NCBI GenBank assembly: GCA_015660995.1
Contig: JACTUC010000010.1
Coordinates: forward strand, 1-61,436
Source of the DNA: Candidatus Methanomethylicaceae archaeon
Lineage (GTDB): Archaea; Thermoproteota; Methanomethylicia; Methanomethylicales; Methanomethylicaceae
Length of the DNA: 61,436 nucleotides
Reading direction: 5' to 3'
Below, in pieces: positions 8,472 to 17,400 of the stretch. Below the pieces are notes generated by a model, which was not told the origin of the DNA, made no database searches, and saw only the letters and a program-made list of their open reading frames with translations. How positions within the stretch are numbered: position 1 is the first letter of the stretch; each line of letters opens with the position of its first letter. A program made the position numbers and the translations under genes.

Positions 8472-9425
8472 TTGAAGAAGATGGACACGGACAAAATTAA
8501 CTCGGCGAACGTAGAAACGCCATCGGCAGATTCTGCTGTTGAGCAAAAACAAGAAGCGTCTCCCATGGTGAAGGAAAGAAAATTCAGAACTCCCCCCAAA
8601 CCAAATACAAGTCCTCTGCATGGATTATGGGCTTTAACAAACAGAGACTTGAGAAAGTGGTACCTTAACCCGATACAGCTTTTGATTTCGTTAATTCAAC
8701 CTATAATCTGGCTAGCGTTGTTCGGGAAAGCCCTGAATTTTGGAACTTTTATTGCTGGTTCGGGGGCCACACCAGCGCAGCAAAACGCCATATTGCTGAG
8801 TTTCTTCGGTACAACGAGTTACTTTTCATTCCTGGCCTGCGGAATGCTTGCCTTTATAGTTCTCTTTACTTCTGCCTTCAGCGGAATGTCTGTCGTCTTT
8901 GATCGACGGTTCGGTTTCCTAAACAAGGCTCTGACTACTCCGGTGGCACGGGGATCAATCGTGATGGGCAAGATCCTCCAGAGTGTAGGAAGATCCCTTG
9001 TGCAAGCAGCCATAGTTCTAGTTATTGCAGTTGTGCTTGGAATGGATGCATCCCATTTCACCGTTCTCGGCATTGTTGGCGCATTCTTCGCCATTTTCCT
9101 CATGGGCATAGGACTATCTGCACTCTTCACCATGCTCGCTTTGAGATCGGCTGATTGGCAAACACAGACGGCGATCATCAACCTGATCAACCTTCCTCTG
9201 CTGTTCGCAAGTAACGCATTGTTCCCAACAAAAATAATGCCAACGTGGCTTCAAGACATTGCAAATGTCAACCCAGTCAGCTACGCTAATGATGCAACGA
9301 GGCAACTGTTGATAGGCGCTACGAATATGCCCAATCTACTGGTTGACTTTTCAGTCTTGATTGCATTCGCGGTCATATTATCCACAATCGGAATTGTACT
9401 GTCTTGGAGATTCCTGTCCAAATAG
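8472..9425 (+). CDS. ABC-2 type permease (DrrB-like)
   Basis: Membrane subunit of the DrrAB-type exporter, 317 aa. A hydrophilic N-terminal tail of about 55 residues is followed by six hydrophobic segments. NRDLRKWYLNPIQLLISLIQ at the entry to TM1, FLNKALTTPVARGSIVMGK in the middle, and NLPLLFASNALFP near the C-terminus are standard ABC-2 permease landmarks. A TTG at 8472 or the ATG at 8481 can initiate; the latter is better spaced from AGGGG. Confidence 0.88.
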   Translation: MKKMDTDKINSANVETPSADSAVEQKQEASPMVKERKFRTPPKPNTSPLHGLWALTNRDLRKWYLNPIQLLISLIQPIIWLALFGKALNFGTFIAGSGATPAQQNAILLSFFGTTSYFSFLACGMLAFIVLFTSAFSGMSVVFDRRFGFLNKALTTPVARGSIVMGKILQSVGRSLVQAAIVLVIAVVLGMDASHFTVLGIVGAFFAIFLMGIGLSALFTMLALRSADWQTQTAIINLINLPLLFASNALFPTKIMPTWLQDIANVNPVSYANDATRQLLIGATNMPNLLVDFSVLIAFAVILSTIGIVLSWRFLSK

Positions 9426-9636
9426 CCTGCAGAACAACACGGAATTAGATCTAAATCTGAAAAAGATATTTAAGAAATTGCCTTCTTTGAGGATTCTGAG
9501 GATTTTGGAGATGGCGACAGTGAGGCAGCAAATAAACATGACACCCAGCCCATCTGCTATTCTAAACATTGCAGGGTATCACTCTGATGATCTGAAGAAT
9601 TCAACTAATTGCAAATTATGTTGGAGGTAATATGAG

Positions 9637-10911
9637 ATGGAAAAAGATAAACGAATATCGCCTATCCTGATTCTTTCCATTCTTCTAATATCATTGTACA
9701 TTGCAATTCCGCAGGTATCTGCCCAACTAACAACTCTGTCAGGGTCTTCGGACAACTGGATCATGGCTGGGCACGATCCAAATCATAGTGGTCTCTCAAT
9801 CTCTGCGGCTCCAGCAACTGATCAAGGCCACTGGAGCTACGCCACTGAAGATCATGTGACCTCCTCGCCCGCCATTGTTGATGGTTTAATTTACGTGGGG
9901 TCAGAAGACAAAAATGTCTACTGCCTCAATGCCACCGACGGTACTGTTCTCTGGAGTTATGCCACAGGAGCTTCTGTAGCCTATTCCTCTCCGGCCGTTG
10001 TTAATGGCTACCTCTACATCGGTTCTGAGGATTACAAGGTATACTGCCTCGATGCATCCACCGGAACTTTTGTCTGGAGCTTCACCATGGGCAACTATAC
10101 AGATTCCTCCCCAGCCGTTGCCAATGGCTGCGTCTACATCGGTTCTGGGGACAACAACGTCTACTGCCTCAATGCCACCGACGGGAATGAGATTTGGAGT
10201 TTTGCCACCCAGAGTTCTGTTGACTCTTCCCCAGCCGTTGCCAATGGCTGCGTTTACGTAGGTTCTGACGACAACAATGTCTACTGTATCAACGCCGCAA
10301 ACGGGAATGAGATATGGAGCTTTACTACCGGAAATGCCGTATTATCTTCCCCTTCGGTTTTTGACGGCTGCGTCTGCATTGGGTCCGTAGACGACAACGT
10401 CTACTGTCTCAATGCATCCACCGGCACTTTGATCTGGAATTATACCACTGGGAATTCTATTGACTCCTCGCCTGCTGTCGCCAACGGCTTAGTCTGCATA
10501 GGATCCATTGACGACAACGTCTACTGTCTCAATGCATCCACCGGCACTGAACAATGGAAATATGCAACTGGGAATTCTGTGGAATCTTCTCCTGCCATTG
10601 CAAGTGGTTACGTGTACATAGGGTCTGATGACAATAGTATTTACTGCCTCAATGCTTCAACTGGTTTTAAGATATGGAGCTACGCAACAGGAGACGCCGT
10701 AGAATCTTCACCCGCAGTTGCCAATGGAATTCTGTGTGTCGGCTCTGACGATTCGAGCCTTTACGCCTTTGGGGCAAATCTAGTTGCGCAACCCAATAAT
10801 ACAAGTTTCTACATTGAAATAATTGTAGTTGTCGTGCTTGCGATCATAGCTGTGGCAGTGATATACTTCTTGTTCATCCACTCGCGGAAACCTAAAACCT
10901 ATCACCTATGA
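9637..10911 (+). CDS. eight-bladed PQQ-type beta-propeller surface protein
   Basis: Secreted, membrane-anchored protein, 424 aa. It has an N-terminal signal peptide (ILSILLISLYIAIPQVSAQ), eight consecutive repeats of about 40 residues from roughly residue 70 to 385, and a C-terminal TM helix followed by a basic tail. Each repeat has the pattern SSPAVANG-VYIGS-DDNNVYCLNA-TG-IWSYATG, the tryptophan-docking repeat of PQQ/Kelch-like propellers, so eight repeats would close an eight-bladed disc. The repeats are also highly similar in DNA (120-bp period), suggesting recent internal amplification. A strong GGAGGT precedes the ATG. Probably a cell-surface scaffold or binding protein rather than a PQQ enzyme. 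Confidence 0.85.
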   Translation: MEKDKRISPILILSILLISLYIAIPQVSAQLTTLSGSSDNWIMAGHDPNHSGLSISAAPATDQGHWSYATEDHVTSSPAIVDGLIYVGSEDKNVYCLNATDGTVLWSYATGASVAYSSPAVVNGYLYIGSEDYKVYCLDASTGTFVWSFTMGNYTDSSPAVANGCVYIGSGDNNVYCLNATDGNEIWSFATQSSVDSSPAVANGCVYVGSDDNNVYCINAANGNEIWSFTTGNAVLSSPSVFDGCVCIGSVDDNVYCLNASTGTLIWNYTTGNSIDSSPAVANGLVCIGSIDDNVYCLNASTGTEQWKYATGNSVESSPAIASGYVYIGSDDNSIYCLNASTGFKIWSYATGDAVESSPAVANGILCVGSDDSSLYAFGANLVAQPNNTSFYIEIIVVVVLAIIAVAVIYFLFIHSRKPKTYHL

Positions 10912-10982
10912 ATGATTGTTTATGGAACTAAATTTTAATTTACACCTGAGCAATTGACTATTAGGAGGGAGGGGAACGACCT

Positions 10983-11087
10983 ATGGATGATGTTTATGGT
11001 ACAGTTCTAGGATTTCTGGTCGTCATCATATTGATAGTTGTATTATTTGTCAAACGAATACTCGAAAAACGAAAGGAATCAATTTAA
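10983..11087 (+). CDS. single-span membrane peptide, 34 aa
   Basis: Short frame of 34 residues starting MDDVYGTVLG. It has one hydrophobic helix (FLVVIILIVVLFV) followed by a basic tail rich in K and R, which predicts an N-out/C-in single-span peptide. An AGGAGGGAGGGG purine block lies 8-20 nt upstream of the ATG. It sits 71 nt after the propeller gene. No family recognised. Confidence 0.5.
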   Translation: MDDVYGTVLGFLVVIILIVVLFVKRILEKRKESI

Positions 11088-11249
11088 TCCCAATCTGCTA
11101 TCAATGCTGCCTCATACATTTAGGACAAAGATCAACTATCTTTTCACTCCCTTTCTTCTGGCAAGATTAATTAATCAGCTTTCACGTGCAATGCATACTA
11201 AGGCATGCTGAGATACTCAAATTGATTTTTCGATGGTGGATGGGATACT

Positions 11250-12146
11250 ATGGATGAGGCTATTGTCGTAGGATCTTTGGTGAAGAGGTACGGAAGCTTT
11301 GCCGCCGTTGACGGAATTTCCTTTACCGTCAACAAAGGAGAGATTTTTTCGCTGCTAGGCCCCAACGGGGCGGGGAAAACCACGACAATCGAGATTTTGG
11401 AGTGCATAAGGTCCTATACCTCAGGTGATGCCAGGGTATTGGGCTACGATGTGAGCAAACCCAGAGACGCGCGGGAGATCAAGAAGCTCATAGGAGTGCT
11501 CCCCCAGGATTTTTCCACCTTCGAAAATTTGAAGGTCGGGGAAGTAGTTGGGTTCTTTGCCGGCCTCTATGGCGGGAAACATGAATATGATGATATTCTG
11601 CAATCGTTGGATCTCTCCAATGACAGAAACAAGAAGTTTGACGACCTGTCCGGTGGTATGAAGCAGAAGGTCGGAATTGCCTCGGCCATAGTCCATGAGC
11701 CGGAAATCGTCTTCCTGGATGAGCCCACGACCGGTCTCGATCCCGGTTCTAGGAGAGAGGTGTGGAAGTTCATCACGAGGCTTAAGGAGCGCGGGAAGAC
11801 CATATTTCTGACAACCCACTATATGGAAGAGGCCCAGCTCCTCTCGGACCACATTGGAATAATGAACAGGGGCAAGATTGCCGCCTTGGATACCCCCCAA
11901 AGACTGATCGCCCAGTATGGCGGATGCAAGAAAGTCGAATTGAAATTGAAGGATGAGAGCCTAGCAGCCAAGATCAGCCAGGACTTTGAGACCGTAAGGA
12001 AAAATGACAAGATCACGGTCTACATCAAGAACACTAGGGATCTGAACAGGCTCATGGTGGAAACGGACTACGAGGATATTGAAGTCATGACGCCAACCCT
12101 TGAAGACGTCTTCCTCAAGGTCGTCGGTATCAATCTGGAGGAATGA
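11250..12146 (+). CDS. ABC transporter ATP-binding protein
   Basis: Export ABC ATPase, 298 aa. Walker A is GPNGAGKTT (about residue 40), the Q-loop lies in VLPQDF, the signature is LSGGMKQKVGIA (about 137), Walker B is VFLDEPTTGLDP (about 158), and the switch is TTHYMEEAQ. The C-terminal helper domain ends in PTLEDVFLKVVG, as in CcmA/NatA-like exporters. Its stop codon is immediately followed by the permease start, so the two are translationally coupled. Confidence 0.92.
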   Translation: MDEAIVVGSLVKRYGSFAAVDGISFTVNKGEIFSLLGPNGAGKTTTIEILECIRSYTSGDARVLGYDVSKPRDAREIKKLIGVLPQDFSTFENLKVGEVVGFFAGLYGGKHEYDDILQSLDLSNDRNKKFDDLSGGMKQKVGIASAIVHEPEIVFLDEPTTGLDPGSRREVWKFITRLKERGKTIFLTTHYMEEAQLLSDHIGIMNRGKIAALDTPQRLIAQYGGCKKVELKLKDESLAAKISQDFETVRKNDKITVYIKNTRDLNRLMVETDYEDIEVMTPTLEDVFLKVVGINLEE

Positions 12147-13409
12147 ATGATGAAGTTCCTATCGGTATTCAGCGTGACATTCAAGCAGTGGTTCAGGAGC
12201 CCCGCAACCGTCTTCTTCAGCATACTCTTCCCCTTGGTCCTGCTGCTAATCTTCGGGTTTGTTTTTGCAGGTATAGGCAGCGGAACCACCTCCATCTACA
12301 TTCAGAACCAGGATGTTGTGAATGGGACCTCAACGCCACTCTCCTCGGCCTACATCGATGCGCTAAACCACACCAACGTTCTGGACATAAGCCTTATCCC
12401 AAGTGGCGTCGATGCCCGGTCCTACGCTCAGAACCTGAGTTCAAACCAATTCTTTTCATCCTACCGCATCCTCATCATTCCTCCCGGGTTCCAAAATGAA
12501 ACCCTGGCCAGCGCCTACGCCATCAGGCTAAATACGACCTATGATACTTTGAACTCCACCCTGTCTGACTTTGCCCAGTTCATTCCACCCAACGATACGG
12601 CAATCATACAGGCGGGCTTGGGCGCACTGAAGAGCTATGCTGCAAACGCCACCGTAGGCAACGTCACCCTGACATTCCTCTCCGATCCTTCGGATACGAA
12701 TGCATTGATCGCCAGAGGGATCATCAATAGCGTGGCTATGGCCTTCAACTCCCAGCTGGTTGGCGGTTCCAGTGTCATCAACACCCAGGATCAGTCGCTC
12801 AATGCCAGGAGCCTGACGTCCGTGGACTACTACCTTCCGGGGCTCATAGCTGCCTTTGTCATGACCAACGGAATCTTCGGCCTCACAAACATAACAGCAG
12901 ACCTCCGCAAAAGGGGAGTAATTAGACGCCTCCTCTCGACACCGTTGACAAAGCTCGACTGGATCCTGGGCAATATCTTGACCCAAGTCGTCATAGGGCT
13001 GATGCTGACCCTGGTAATGATCCTCTTTGCCTTCCTAGTCTTCAGGGTGGTAGCAATCCCCGACGCTTTCACCCTCCTGGCAGTTGCCATTGGGGTAGTG
13101 GCATTCTCAGGCCTCGGGATGATCTTCGGGGGGCTGGTTAAGAACGTTGAGACATCGTCAGCCTTGGCCAACGTGGTTGCTTTTCCCATGATGTTCCTCT
13201 CAGGATCTTTCTTCCCAACTGGACTGTACCCTCCCATAATCCAATCCATCTCCTACTTCATACCCCTAACCTACTTCTCCAATGCGCTCCGCAGCACCTT
13301 GATCACTAAGGACATGACCGGCATAGTCTTCAACCTCGGGATCCTGTCGGTGATCGCCATGGTATTCATCGGCATAGGTGTGTGGGCCATACGGTGGAAG
13401 GAGAACTAG
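12147..13409 (+). CDS. ABC-2 type permease with large extracytoplasmic domain
   Basis: Permease partner of the preceding ATPase, 420 aa. TM1 (about residues 20-40) is separated from the five-helix C-terminal core (from about 228) by a soluble loop of about 185 residues. This is the YhgE/NatB/type-V-like ABC-2 topology in which the loop lies outside the membrane. Core motifs include RKRGVIRRLLSTPL, the conserved helix-turn segment before TM3, and FPMMFLSGSFFPTGLYPP before the last helices. Many N-x-S/T sequons lie in the loop, consistent with an exposed, possibly glycosylated domain. Confidence 0.88.
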   Translation: MMKFLSVFSVTFKQWFRSPATVFFSILFPLVLLLIFGFVFAGIGSGTTSIYIQNQDVVNGTSTPLSSAYIDALNHTNVLDISLIPSGVDARSYAQNLSSNQFFSSYRILIIPPGFQNETLASAYAIRLNTTYDTLNSTLSDFAQFIPPNDTAIIQAGLGALKSYAANATVGNVTLTFLSDPSDTNALIARGIINSVAMAFNSQLVGGSSVINTQDQSLNARSLTSVDYYLPGLIAAFVMTNGIFGLTNITADLRKRGVIRRLLSTPLTKLDWILGNILTQVVIGLMLTLVMILFAFLVFRVVAIPDAFTLLAVAIGVVAFSGLGMIFGGLVKNVETSSALANVVAFPMMFLSGSFFPTGLYPPIIQSISYFIPLTYFSNALRSTLITKDMTGIVFNLGILSVIAMVFIGIGVWAIRWKEN

Positions 13410-13501
13410 GACAAATGGCTTCTTTTCCATCACAATATATTGAGGTGGGGCGACCTTACTAATGTGGGAATCACTGGGCAATGTTCCAAATTACTGCCTA
13501 A

Positions 13502-15193
13502 TTATTGCCATGTTTCTTTCAATTCAATCTTACTCTTGGTGAGCTTATTCTCAACGAGATATCTGTGGGCAGTAAGCGCTGCCAAAGCGCCCTGCCCGAC
13601 AGCGATGGATATCTGCTTCTCTCTGACATCAGTAACGTCTCCAGCTGCAAACAGGCCGTTCATAGTGGTAGACTGATCCCTATTCACAGGAACTTCACCC
13701 CACTCGTTCAACTTGATTAGACCATTCAGAGGACTACTATTCGGCGTGAGACCGATCTCTAAGAAAACACCGTCGACATTCAGATCCAATCTATCCTTTC
13801 CATCAACAGACTCAAGCTGAACACCCGTCAATTTGTCCGTACCAAGGAATGAACTGACAATCATTGGCGTGTGTAAAATTATATTTTTGGCTCTCGTAAC
13901 TTCCTGAACCAGAGCTTCATCGGCTCTGAACTCGTTTTGCCTATGAATCAAGTGGACCTCCGAGGCGAAATTAAGGAGATCGCGTGCGGCTGTAAAAGCG
14001 GAATTTCCGCCACCTACAACAGCCACCCGTTTATCTCGATAGAGTGGTGCATCGCAAGTTGCGCAGAATCCAATTCCCTTTCCGACGAAAAGCTCCTCTC
14101 CAGGGACTCCAAGCCTCGAATATTCCTTCCCTGCGCAGTATATTACCGACAGTGCTTTGAACTGTCTGTTGTCATCTGTAACCACGACGAAAGAATTGTC
14201 TTCTCTCTTTACCTGTGATACGTTTGCTCCGAGAGCCTCGGCAATGGGATAGCTTTCGAGGTGGTTGCGAAACTTTTCAGCCATGTCAGCTCCGCTGATA
14301 GGTGGCAGACCAAGGTAGTTCTCAACGCTTGCAGTGTAGGTGATCTGGCCTCCCAGCTTCTTCGCTATCATTGCCACATCAAGTCCCTTGCGAAGAGCAT
14401 AGATGGCAGCAGACATGGCAGCAGGCCCACCACCGACGATTATTACCTCATATTCATGCTTTTCTTCCGCCATTTTTGCCTTAGGAGCTCCCTGAATTTT
14501 ACGGATTTCCTCCTCCAGCTGTCTGTACTTTTCAGGGTTAACAGCCTTCAGAATCTCCATGTATACTGCTGTTTCTGGTAATGCTCCCTCGAAGGAGTAT
14601 GCTTCGTTGATGATGGTCTTGGGGACTCCTGTAACATTGTACTTCAGTGCCAGCCGGGGGAATTCAGCAGACTCCACCATATCAGCTTGGATGTTATCGT
14701 TGACAAAAGCAAACTGATCAGCGATATGCACAATCTTCGGGCAGTAGGGGCAGGTCAATGTCACGAATACCTGCATACGGACCTTTTCTTTTATCTCTCT
14801 TACCAATGTCTCCAAATCTGGATCGAGGCCTGATTGGCCAGTGGAAACCATCATTATGGCTTCTAATAGTGAGGCAAATTCGTAGCCAATGGTGAGACCA
14901 TAGAATCGAATCCCATAATCCTTCTCTCCTGCCACCACTGTAGCTGGTATTCTCTCTATTCTGTAACCTGCAACTTCTTCCCCATGTAGCACAAAGTCAT
15001 AGATCTTGAGCTCAAGCCTATTGGATAGGGAAGCCAGTTGCTGCAAAAGCTCTTGTTGCTGGGCACATGTGGGGCAGGCGTCTTTCTGGGTAAAAAAGAT
15101 CAGCTTCACAGGGGATGGGAGATCACCTAGGATCTTTTGCAGCCCCTCCTTTGTTTCTTCGTTCATTGCTATTGACATGGTCTCTTCCCCCAT
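13502..15193 (-). CDS. thioredoxin reductase fused to tandem thioredoxin folds (AhpF-like)
   Basis: Flavoprotein disulfide reductase, 563 aa. The N-terminal 230 residues are two thioredoxin-fold units with redox pairs CPTC (C40/C43) and CPYC (C148/C151), as in archaeal protein disulfide oxidoreductase. The rest is a thioredoxin-reductase module with the FAD-binding GGGPAAMSA at 254-262, the catalytic CATC at 377-380, the NAD(P)-binding GGGNSA, and the C-terminal FAD motif GLFAAGDVTD. The architecture parallels bacterial AhpF, except that both thioredoxin units keep a CxxC. It is followed upstream on the same strand by a PrxQ-type peroxiredoxin, its likely electron acceptor. Start may be at M6 or M10. 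Confidence 0.9.
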   Translation of the reverse strand: MGEETMSIAMNEETKEGLQKILGDLPSPVKLIFFTQKDACPTCAQQQELLQQLASLSNRLELKIYDFVLHGEEVAGYRIERIPATVVAGEKDYGIRFYGLTIGYEFASLLEAIMMVSTGQSGLDPDLETLVREIKEKVRMQVFVTLTCPYCPKIVHIADQFAFVNDNIQADMVESAEFPRLALKYNVTGVPKTIINEAYSFEGALPETAVYMEILKAVNPEKYRQLEEEIRKIQGAPKAKMAEEKHEYEVIIVGGGPAAMSAAIYALRKGLDVAMIAKKLGGQITYTASVENYLGLPPISGADMAEKFRNHLESYPIAEALGANVSQVKREDNSFVVVTDDNRQFKALSVIYCAGKEYSRLGVPGEELFVGKGIGFCATCDAPLYRDKRVAVVGGGNSAFTAARDLLNFASEVHLIHRQNEFRADEALVQEVTRAKNIILHTPMIVSSFLGTDKLTGVQLESVDGKDRLDLNVDGVFLEIGLTPNSSPLNGLIKLNEWGEVPVNRDQSTTMNGLFAAGDVTDVREKQISIAVGQGALAALTAHRYLVENKLTKSKIELKETWQ

Positions 15194-15246
15194 GGCTCTT
15201 GAGTTTTAATAACGATTGTCGAGGCTAAAGAGTTGAAATCCCCGGC

Positions 15247-15708
15247 TTATGCTTTCTGCAATTCTTCGATGGCCTTCAGAACTTCCTCGGAGTGGTGTTT
15301 CACATCAACCTTAGGAAAGACGTGGGTTATCTTCCCATCCCTATTGATGATGAAGGTCACCCTCTTTGCTAGAAAGCCTCCAACTCCAAGTACACCATAG
15401 GCTTTGGCAACTTCCTTACTGTTATCGCTCAAGATTAAAAATGGCAATTTGTATTCTTGAGAAAACTTCGAGTGCGATTCCACACTGTCCAGACTAACTC
15501 CGATTACCACAGCGCCTTTATCCTGATAGATCTTATAATCGTCCCTGAAACTGCAGGCCTCCGTGGTGCAACCCGACGTGAAGTCCTTTGGATAAAAGTA
15601 CAGAACCACAATACTCTTCCCTAGATAGTCCTTCAGACTGACAGGTAAACCATTCTCATTCAATAGGGAGAAATCGGGTGCAGAGTCGCCAACCTTCAAA
15701 TCAGCCAA
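15247..15708 (-). CDS. peroxiredoxin (Bcp/PrxQ type)
   Basis: Thiol peroxidase, 153 aa, reducing H2O2 and organic peroxides. The active-site block FTSGCTTEACSF holds the peroxidatic C47 and a resolving C52 five residues on, diagnostic of atypical 2-Cys PrxQ/Bcp. The N-terminal VGDSAPDFSLLNENG and the length fit the family. It lies 53 nt upstream of the AhpF-like reductase on the same strand, forming a reductase-peroxidase pair. Confidence 0.92.
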   Translation of the reverse strand: MADLKVGDSAPDFSLLNENGLPVSLKDYLGKSIVVLYFYPKDFTSGCTTEACSFRDDYKIYQDKGAVVIGVSLDSVESHSKFSQEYKLPFLILSDNSKEVAKAYGVLGVGGFLAKRVTFIINRDGKITHVFPKVDVKHHSEEVLKAIEELQKA

Positions 15709-15827
15709 AAGCGATCACCATCAAAGAGTAATCTCCGATGTGGATTTAAGCATTTTGTCATTACTTTTTCGAAAGGCAACCTTATTACCTGCCGTACTTA
15801 ATCATCGCTAATTTTGAGGTTTCGAAT

Positions 15828-16382
15828 ATGGAACTTGATCTTTGCATTAAGGGCAGGAGGAGTGTCAGGGCTTACACCGATGCGCCTGTTTCAAAGGAAC
15901 AAATTGAAGCCGTGCTTGAAGCGGGCACCTGGGCTCCGACAGGCATGAATAGGCAGCCTTGGGGCTTTATAGTCATCGAAGACAGGAAACTAATCAGGTA
16001 TGTCTCCGATGAGACCAAGATTTTGGTCCAGCAAATGATGCCTTCCCGAGCCAAGCGATTCCAGTCTGAGGAAGATTTAATCTGCTATGATGCGCCTGTG
16101 CTTATACTCATATGCACGGAAAAAGACAAACAGTTGGGCCGCTTGAATTTATTGGACAGCGTCCTTGCAGCCCAAAATATGTTTTTGAAAGCCTATGAAC
16201 TTGGCCTTGGGACATGCTATATGGGATTCGTTCAGTACCTAGGCAGCAAGCCGGACGTTCTCAAAAGAATCGGAGTCCCTGAGGGCTATGAGATGATGGT
16301 TCCATTCATAATGGGACACCCGAAGACCAAACAAGGAGCAGAGAAGAGAAACAAACCGAGTGTCCTGAAATGGATCAAGTAA
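15828..16382 (+). CDS. nitroreductase family flavoprotein
   Basis: FMN-dependent nitroreductase-fold oxidoreductase, 184 aa. It starts with the family hallmark KGRRSVRAYTDAPVSKEQIE, followed by APTGMNRQPWGFIVIED, which contacts FMN. It ends in the expected MVPFIMGHPKTK segment preceding a basic tail. No ferredoxin domain is present, unlike some anaerobe members. It is 18 nt from the downstream SDR gene, so the two probably form an operon. Substrate undefined. Confidence 0.88.
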   Translation: MELDLCIKGRRSVRAYTDAPVSKEQIEAVLEAGTWAPTGMNRQPWGFIVIEDRKLIRYVSDETKILVQQMMPSRAKRFQSEEDLICYDAPVLILICTEKDKQLGRLNLLDSVLAAQNMFLKAYELGLGTCYMGFVQYLGSKPDVLKRIGVPEGYEMMVPFIMGHPKTKQGAEKRNKPSVLKWIK

Positions 16383-16400
16383 CGAAAGGAGATTTTTGTC

Positions 16401-17234
16401 ATGAAAGATAAAGTGATCTTAATAACCGGGGGCAGTGATGGCATCGGGGCAGCCGCAGCAAGGATACTGAAGGCTCAGGGCAACCAAGTTGTTATTGTCG
16501 GTAGATCGCTCCAAAAGACCGAAAAGGTGGCGAGTGAGCTCAGTGTCCCCTACTATATGGCTGACTTTGCCAAGTTAGATGATGTGCGAAAGCTGGCTGC
16601 CCAGCTTAAAAAGGACCTCCCGCGGATTGATGTGCTGGCAAACAATGCAGGAGGAATAATGGGTGGCAAACGAATGCTGACCATTGACGGGCACGAAATG
16701 ACTATCCAAGTTAATTATCTTGCACCATTCCTTCTAACAAATCTGCTGCTTGACACACTCATCGCTTCAAAGGCGACCGTCATCGCGACATCGAGCGTCG
16801 GTCACACAGGAGCAGGCAAACTTGATCTGGACGACATCGATATGGCGCATGGATATACGAGAATGAGTGCCTACGGCAAAGCTAAGCTTATGGATATTCT
16901 GTTCACGAAAGAATTGCATAGGCGATACCATGCGCAAGGTATAGCAGCCGCAGCATTCCACCCGGGCGTAGTGAGAACCAGTTTTGCTTCTGAATTCGGT
17001 GGTGGTGGCGTGAGTTTAGTATACGGATCATTCCTCAACCATCTCCTCCTTCCCCCAGCCAAAGGCGCCGATACACTGGTGTGGCTGGCTACATCTGAGC
17101 AGGGTAAAGATTGGCAATCCGGTGAATACTACCAGAAGAGAAAGATCAAGGAACCTAGCGAGCAAGCCCAGGATGCAAAACTCGCACATGATCTCTGGGA
17201 ACTGTCAGCTAAGCTTACTGGACTTAATCATTAG
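16401..17234 (+). CDS. short-chain dehydrogenase/reductase (retinol-dehydrogenase-like)
   Basis: Classical SDR, 277 aa. Its parts are the N-terminal cofactor loop TGGSDGIGAA, NNAGG at about residue 82, a catalytic serine in ATSSVGHTG (about 132), and the YGKAK active site (Y-x3-K at about 158). The variable C-terminus resembles retinol dehydrogenase/WWOX-like SDRs. An arginine after the first strand (VGRSLQ) hints at NADP(H). Co-oriented with the nitroreductase 18 nt upstream. Confidence 0.87.
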   Translation: MKDKVILITGGSDGIGAAAARILKAQGNQVVIVGRSLQKTEKVASELSVPYYMADFAKLDDVRKLAAQLKKDLPRIDVLANNAGGIMGGKRMLTIDGHEMTIQVNYLAPFLLTNLLLDTLIASKATVIATSSVGHTGAGKLDLDDIDMAHGYTRMSAYGKAKLMDILFTKELHRRYHAQGIAAAAFHPGVVRTSFASEFGGGGVSLVYGSFLNHLLLPPAKGADTLVWLATSEQGKDWQSGEYYQKRKIKEPSEQAQDAKLAHDLWELSAKLTGLNH

Positions 17235-17400
17235 TTGAATATTCAAGGAGATAAATTACTACCTCGTTTATCAGCCATGCGCCATGGATCCCTGTGAAAG
17301 ATCATGGGTGTCATGATGGTTAGGAAGGGCATTGGGTGAAGGCGCCTCAATGAAGTCCTTCTTTATAAGAAAATACAACCAAAGCCGGTAACGATAAGGA

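Noticed and set aside
9850-10780. CRISPR-like tandem repeats
   Set aside because: The 120-bp period encodes beta-propeller blades in one open frame.
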